Part shown: piece by piece, positions 5,164-6,819 of the stretch
Layout: every line of letters begins with the position of its first letter
Numbering within the stretch: position 1 is the first letter of the stretch
Assembly (NCBI GenBank): GCA_022360595.1
Contig: JAKSCN010000202.1
Location: 1-6,819, forward strand
DNA length: 6,819 nucleotides
Source of the DNA: Chromatiales bacterium
Lineage (GTDB): Bacteria; Pseudomonadota; Gammaproteobacteria; Chromatiales; Chromatiaceae
Direction: 5' to 3'
Notes under the pieces: generated by a model
Seen by the model: only the letters and a program-made list of their open reading frames with translations
Database searches by the model: none
What the model was told of the DNA's origin: nothing
Position numbers and translations under genes: made by a program

Positions 5164-6168
5164 ATGATTAGTAGAATTATCGGTCTCTTTATCATCACAG
5201 TCAGTTTTCTTGGCGCCTGGGTGATGATGGATTTCAACCAGTTCAAAACCACCCCGTTGAATATTCAGCCTGGCGGCATCGCCTATCTGCTGGAACCCGG
5301 CACATCTGTAACCAGCTTGGCTAAAGACTTGGCTGATCAAGGTGTATTGGACAACCCGCTCTACCTCAGAGTATTGGCACGGTTGGAGGGTTCTGCCGCC
5401 AAAATTAAAGCGGGTGAATACCAGATACCCGAAGGCACCACACCATTGGCACTGCTCAACCTGTTAGTAGCAGGTGAGGTAATCAATCACTCATTGACCT
5501 TGATTGAGGGCTGGAGCTTCCGTGAAGTACGTCAGGCCGTTGCTGAGCATACTATTCTGGAGCAAACACTGACCGATCTGACTGACGAAGAGGTGATGAT
5601 ACGTCTGGGACGGACTGGCGAACACCCGGAAGGGCGTTTCTTGCCGGATACCTATCACTTTCCCCGCGGCACCACCGATCTCGCCTTTTTGAAACGGGCA
5701 TTAGAGGCGATGGACAGAGTCCTGACGGAGAAGTGGAAAAAGCGGGAGAAGAATCTGCCCCTAAAATCTCCCTATGAGGCGTTGATTCTGGCCTCTATTA
5801 TTGAAAAAGAGACGGGACTGGCCACTGAGCGGCCTGAGATCGCGGGTGTATTCATTCGGCGTTTGCGCAAAGGTATGAAGCTCCAGACAGATCCGACCGT
5901 TATCTACGGCATGGGAGATCAATACAATGGCAATATTCGCCGCAAGGATCTCAGAACAGATACACCCTACAACACCTATACCCGTAAAGGGCTGACGCCA
6001 ACTCCTATCGCGATGCCGGGGGCATTAGCGATTGAAGCGGCATTGCATCCTAAGCCTGGAAAAAGCCTCTACTTTGTGGCGAAAGGGGACGGCAGTGGCA
6101 GTCACTACTTCTCCAGCACATTGAAAGAGCATAATCGGGCGGTCAGAAAATATCAGTTAAAGAAATGA
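5164..6168 (+). CDS. mltG: MltG, endolytic murein transglycosylase (YceG family)
   Basis: MltG cleaves nascent peptidoglycan glycan strands from the periplasmic face of the inner membrane and is thought to act as a terminase for strand elongation. The product is 334 residues (E. coli 340). One hydrophobic N-terminal segment at about residues 4-21 fits a single membrane anchor with the rest in the periplasm. A LysM-like region follows (about 40-105), then the catalytic YceG domain. Glu216 in ASIIEKETG aligns with the catalytic Glu218 of E. coli, and MKLQTDPTVIYGMG (238-251) and YNTYTRKGL (269-277) are conserved signature stretches. The start ATG has a modest AAGAG (5154-5158) 5 bases upstream. 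Its stop overlaps the tmk start by 4 bases. Confidence 0.96.
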   Translation: MISRIIGLFIITVSFLGAWVMMDFNQFKTTPLNIQPGGIAYLLEPGTSVTSLAKDLADQGVLDNPLYLRVLARLEGSAAKIKAGEYQIPEGTTPLALLNLLVAGEVINHSLTLIEGWSFREVRQAVAEHTILEQTLTDLTDEEVMIRLGRTGEHPEGRFLPDTYHFPRGTTDLAFLKRALEAMDRVLTEKWKKREKNLPLKSPYEALILASIIEKETGLATERPEIAGVFIRRLRKGMKLQTDPTVIYGMGDQYNGNIRRKDLRTDTPYNTYTRKGLTPTPIAMPGALAIEAALHPKPGKSLYFVAKGDGSGSHYFSSTLKEHNRAVRKYQLKK

Positions 6169-6803
6169 GCCAAACACCAGGAAAATTTATTACTGTCGAA
6201 GGCGGCGAGGGCGCCGGAAAGAGCAGCAATATCGCTTTTATCCGGAAATACCTGGAAGAACAGGGTATAGATGTCATCTATACCCGTGAGCCTGGTGGTA
6301 CGCCGCTGGGAGAAGAGATCCGCGATCTGCTGCTGGGTCACAAGCATGATGGCATGTCTGACGAGACAGAACTGCTGTTGATGTTTGCGGCAAGGGCTCA
6401 ACATCTGCATCAGGTGATTCTGCCCGCCCTACGCCAAGGGCAATGGGTACTCTGTGATCGTTTCACAGACGCCTCATTTGCCTATCAGGGCGGCGGGCGC
6501 GGTGTGGCATGGGAGAAAATTGAAAACCTGCAGACTTGGCTGCAGGGTGATCTCAGACCAGACCTGACACTACTTCTTGATCTGTCGGTGGAAGTCGGTA
6601 TGGATCGCGCCAGTAAACGTTCAACCCCAGATCGTTTTGAAAGCGAAGCCTTGAGCTTTTTCGAGAAAGTTCGAGACGCTTACCTGCGTATTGCTAAGGA
6701 ACAGCCAGAGCGGGTAAAAATAGTCGATGCAGGACAGTCTTTGGAGACAGTTCAGCACCAGATTAAATCTATATTGCAGCACTATCTGACAAATACGAAC
6801 TAA
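6165..6803 (+). CDS. tmk: Tmk, thymidylate kinase
   Basis: Tmk phosphorylates dTMP to dTDP with ATP, an essential cytosolic step toward dTTP. The product is 212 residues, normal for the family. The P-loop GGEGAGKS is at 13-20, the DR(F/Y/H) motif appears as CDRFTDAS (97-104), REPGGTPLGEEIR (41-53) forms part of the dTMP site, and GGGRG is at 109-113. Arginines in the LID stretch RASKRSTPDRFE (148-159) point to a type II enzyme like that of E. coli. The ATG overlaps the mltG TGA as ATGA, and only a weak AAAGA precedes it, so translation is probably coupled to mltG. In related genomes holB (DNA polymerase III delta') comes next; the window ends 16 bases after the stop. Confidence 0.97.
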   Translation: MSQTPGKFITVEGGEGAGKSSNIAFIRKYLEEQGIDVIYTREPGGTPLGEEIRDLLLGHKHDGMSDETELLLMFAARAQHLHQVILPALRQGQWVLCDRFTDASFAYQGGGRGVAWEKIENLQTWLQGDLRPDLTLLLDLSVEVGMDRASKRSTPDRFESEALSFFEKVRDAYLRIAKEQPERVKIVDAGQSLETVQHQIKSILQHYLTNTN

Positions 6804-6819
6804 TTTTTGGCTTTAAACC

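Noticed and set aside
1..6819. Mobile element, defence system, toxin-antitoxin pair or CRISPR array
   Set aside because: All sizeable reading frames on the + strand are explained by housekeeping genes. I found no transposase, integrase, repeat-spacer array or small accessory gene pair on either strand.

Overview
The window is a chromosomal fatty-acid-synthesis (fab) cluster from a bacterium that is most likely a gammaproteobacterium. This rests on gene order and on the close resemblance of the FabH, FabG, AcpP, FabF, PabC and MltG proteins to the Escherichia coli-type families. Base composition looks moderate, roughly half G+C, and even across the window. I see no insertion sequence, phage gene, tRNA, rRNA or CRISPR array, and no sign of recent gene transfer. 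Every gene lies on the + strand.

Layout: the window opens inside plsX (1-702, N-terminal third missing). fabH (699-1667) overlaps it by 4 bases, and fabG follows (1710-2450). A 188-base gap (2451-2638) carries the likely acpP promoter and several inverted and direct repeats. Then come acpP (2639-2875), a terminator-like hairpin (2901-2948), fabF (2977-4221) and a strong 13-bp-stem terminator (4241-4271). The second block is pabC (4316-5149), mltG (5164-6168) and tmk (6165-6803), with tmk overlapping mltG by 4 bases. The last 16 bases are noncoding. In related genomes holB usually follows tmk, but it is not inside the window.

How the genes work together: PlsX passes acyl groups from acyl-ACP to phosphate, linking fatty acid synthesis to phospholipid synthesis. 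FabH starts chains from acyl-CoA and malonyl-ACP, FabG reduces the beta-ketoacyl-ACP, AcpP carries all intermediates, and FabF elongates. PabC (folate precursor), MltG (peptidoglycan strand termination) and Tmk (dTMP to dTDP) belong to other pathways but usually accompany the fab genes in this lineage.

The main departure from the usual order is that fabD (malonyl-CoA:ACP transacylase), normally between fabH and fabG, is absent: only 42 bases separate those two genes. All catalytic residues I could check in the complete genes are present. I do not find a previously undescribed system here. The window is mostly conserved housekeeping, and the points worth a second look are the missing fabD and the acpP upstream region.
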